Shown: piece by piece, positions 62,456 through 64,000 of the stretch
Layout: each line of letters opens with the position of its first letter
Numbering within the stretch: position 1 is the stretch's first letter
NCBI GenBank assembly: GCA_944389555.1
Contig: CALXMU010000003.1
Span: 1-64,000, forward strand
Length of the DNA stretch: 64,000 nucleotides
DNA from: an uncultured Alphaproteobacteria bacterium
GTDB taxonomy: Bacteria > Pseudomonadota > Alphaproteobacteria > Rs-D84
Direction: 5' to 3'
Notes under the pieces: generated by a model
Seen by the model: the letters and a program-made list of their open reading frames with translations, nothing else
Told to the model about the DNA's origin: nothing
Databases searched by the model: none
Made by a program: the position numbers and the translations under genes

Positions 62456-63739
62456 TTATTTCGTATGTTGTGGTTCGGCAAATCGACGCATTGCATCGTA
62501 TGCCAAGCCAAGGCCCACACTGGCCATTTTGTTTGCCGATGACAATTCTGCGTTTGGAAAATATGACTGCATAACACGACTGACATATGGAATTTCGGTT
62601 GAACCACCCGTTAAAATGACTAATTCTATATCTGTATTTTTTATGCCTGCCTGGGCGATGCACTCTTGAACAGACTTTTCAATTTTGGCCATATCAGACT
62701 TGATAGAGTCTTCAAAAATAGAACGATTAGTTTTGACCAATGGAGCATCTGCTAAAAAGTCTAAAACTATTTCATAGTCCTGCTGTGAAGATAGTGCCAT
62801 TTTAGCATTTTCAACATAATCTAAGTTTTTATGCCCCAGACGATTTTCTATTATTTCATATAGACGTTTTGTTTTTTCTGGTTCCAGCCCCCAAACAGTA
62901 TAGCCACGCACCATATTCAGTGTTTTATAGTTATACACTTCGTTCACAGATGACCATGTGGAAAGACTAATATACGGACTGGTTGGGATTGTGATGTTTT
63001 TATCATACGATTTATATTCTGTTCCCAATCCAAAACATGGCATAAATGATTTCATTGATAGTGCCTTGTCAAAATCATTCCCGCCAATACGAACACCCGT
63101 ATTAGCCAATACATCTTCGGTTCTGTCCAACTTGAACTTGCGTTCTGGCGATAGTCTGATAATGGTAAAGTCAGATGTTCCGCCACCAATATCAACAACA
63201 AAAGCAAGCTTTTCCGATGTTAAATTCTGTTCGTGTGCAAAGGCCGCCGCAATTGGCTCATACTGAAATGCGACATGTTTAAATCCAGCTGCAAGCGCGA
63301 TTTTTTCCAATTCTGCCTGAGCTTGGGCATCACCAGCAGGATCGTTATCACGAAAATGTACCGGTCGCCCCATAACAACATATTCAACCTTGGCGCCTGC
63401 AGCCTTGTCAATTTTCTGTTTCAGGTGTTTTACAAAATATTCAATAATTGTATCAAAGCGGGTCATTTTTCCATTTACAACCGTCCCGCCACGCATTGTT
63501 TGCGACCCCAAAATACGCTTCATGCTACGCATAAAACGACCAGAACCATCGCCATTTGTATATTTGTTTTGCGCATCACGGCCATAGTGAACACGGTTGG
63601 TTTTATCCGCAAAAAAAAGTGCTGTTGGAATCGTGTCTTTGCCGCCTTCTACATCCACCATACGTGGTGTCGCCCCATCAGAAATCGCAGCAGCAGAATT
63701 AGTTGTTCCAAAATCAATCCCTGCAACATATTTAGCCAT
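62456..63739 (-). CDS. yegD: Hsp70 family protein, YegD-like
   Basis: A 427-residue ATPase domain of the Hsp70/actin fold without the peptide-binding domain of DnaK. VAGIDFGTTNSAAAI (phosphate 1), FVVDIGGGTSDFTII (phosphate 2), EPIAAAFAHEQ, and ILTGGSTEIPYVSRVM (adenosine motif) are all present. The ~450-residue size matches E. coli YegD. Its in vivo substrate is unknown. AGAGGTG lies upstream of ATG 63739. Divergent from the thymidylate kinase-like gene. Confidence 0.88.
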   Translation of the reverse strand: MAKYVAGIDFGTTNSAAAISDGATPRMVDVEGGKDTIPTALFFADKTNRVHYGRDAQNKYTNGDGSGRFMRSMKRILGSQTMRGGTVVNGKMTRFDTIIEYFVKHLKQKIDKAAGAKVEYVVMGRPVHFRDNDPAGDAQAQAELEKIALAAGFKHVAFQYEPIAAAFAHEQNLTSEKLAFVVDIGGGTSDFTIIRLSPERKFKLDRTEDVLANTGVRIGGNDFDKALSMKSFMPCFGLGTEYKSYDKNITIPTSPYISLSTWSSVNEVYNYKTLNMVRGYTVWGLEPEKTKRLYEIIENRLGHKNLDYVENAKMALSSQQDYEIVLDFLADAPLVKTNRSIFEDSIKSDMAKIEKSVQECIAQAGIKNTDIELVILTGGSTEIPYVSRVMQSYFPNAELSSANKMASVGLGLAYDAMRRFAEPQHTK

Positions 63740-63806
63740 AAAAGCACCTCTTTTTACTTGAAAAGTTTATAACAAACTGCTTAAATGTCAAGCATAAGGT
63801 TATACT

Positions 63807-64000
63807 ATGTTTATTGTAATCGAGGGTGGTGATGCCGCTGGCAAAACCACATTGATAAACGGACTCAAACAAACAATCCAACAAAATGGACTGGGGAATT
63901 TGTCACCACAAAACACTCATTTTCTCAAATCCCCAACCGCCCCATTTGCCCCCGTATGGAAGGATTTAATCAAAACATCCAGCCCACTAACTCGATTCTA
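63807..64000 (+). CDS. Thymidylate kinase-like P-loop kinase, 5' part
   Basis: The gene runs off the right edge; 64 residues are visible. It opens MFIVIEGGDAAGKTTLINGLKQ, a classical kinase P-loop (GGDAAGKTT) close to thymidylate and deoxynucleoside kinases, and continues NTHFLKSPTAPFAPVWKD. Since a divergent tmk is at 25829-26515, this is either a second thymidylate kinase or a nucleoside kinase. AAGG lies upstream. Confidence 0.75.
   Translation, partial: MFIVIEGGDAAGKTTLINGLKQTIQQNGLGNLSPQNTHFLKSPTAPFAPVWKDLIKTSSPLTRF

Overview
This window looks like part of the chromosome of a low-GC, probably host-associated member of the Alphaproteobacteria. Three features point there: a circularly permuted two-piece tmRNA gene (44703-45020), a TrcR/DUF1013 regulator (28675-29199) and a DUF2155 protein (13568-13930). 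Very large cysteine-rich secreted proteins, a compact gene layout and several minimal or rearranged enzymes resemble uncultured gut lineages of the RF32/Enterousia type. That finer placement is recall-based inference, not a database result. The genetic code is standard: RF2 is present and its own mRNA carries the in-frame TGA frameshift site.

Layout. 1-1.7 kb: 3' end of a cysteine-rich surface protein. 2-9.3 kb: secA, a divergent phosphofructokinase, a LysM protein, tRNA-Gly, glutamate dehydrogenase and a lipoprotein. 9.3-12 kb: the rpsP-rimM-trmD-rplS operon with an extra unknown gene before trmD. 12-13.5 kb: a phosphoesterase and an orphan AbiEii-like nucleotidyltransferase. 13.5-18.9 kb: DUF2155, DUF1460, tsaD, a kinase-like protein and xseA. 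18.9-23.7 kb: recN and an AddA split into nuclease and helicase genes. 23.9-32.9 kb: a membrane-anchored coiled-coil protein, tmk, rpoD, trcR, cysS, a glycosyltransferase and a secreted protein. 33-44.7 kb: a fused accD-accA gene, an HU/IHF protein, peroxiredoxin, an alkyltransferase-like protein, amidase, prfB with programmed frameshift, rubrerythrin and obgE, with three tRNAs. 44.7-49.5 kb: tmRNA, a Lon-like ATPase without its protease domain, tsaB, rimI, a PIF1-like helicase and a CAT-anticodon tRNA. 49.6-56.1 kb: a 2163-residue cysteine-rich repeat protein. 56-64 kb: a flavoprotein, a lipase, ybaK, two tandem HExxH proteins, an ABC-F ATPase with an upstream leader ORF, a minimal Hsp70 and the start of a thymidylate kinase-like gene.

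Genes acting together include TsaD and TsaB (t6A tRNA modification, with the RimI acetyltransferase next to TsaB), RecN/AddA/XseA (recombinational repair) and the ribosomal protein/tRNA methylase operon. The most notable findings are the protease-less Lon, the uORF-and-hairpin leader upstream of the ABC-F gene, the tandem HExxH proteins, the split AddA, the AccDA fusion and a set of promoters whose -10 box lies 6-9 nt before the start codon, implying leaderless mRNAs.
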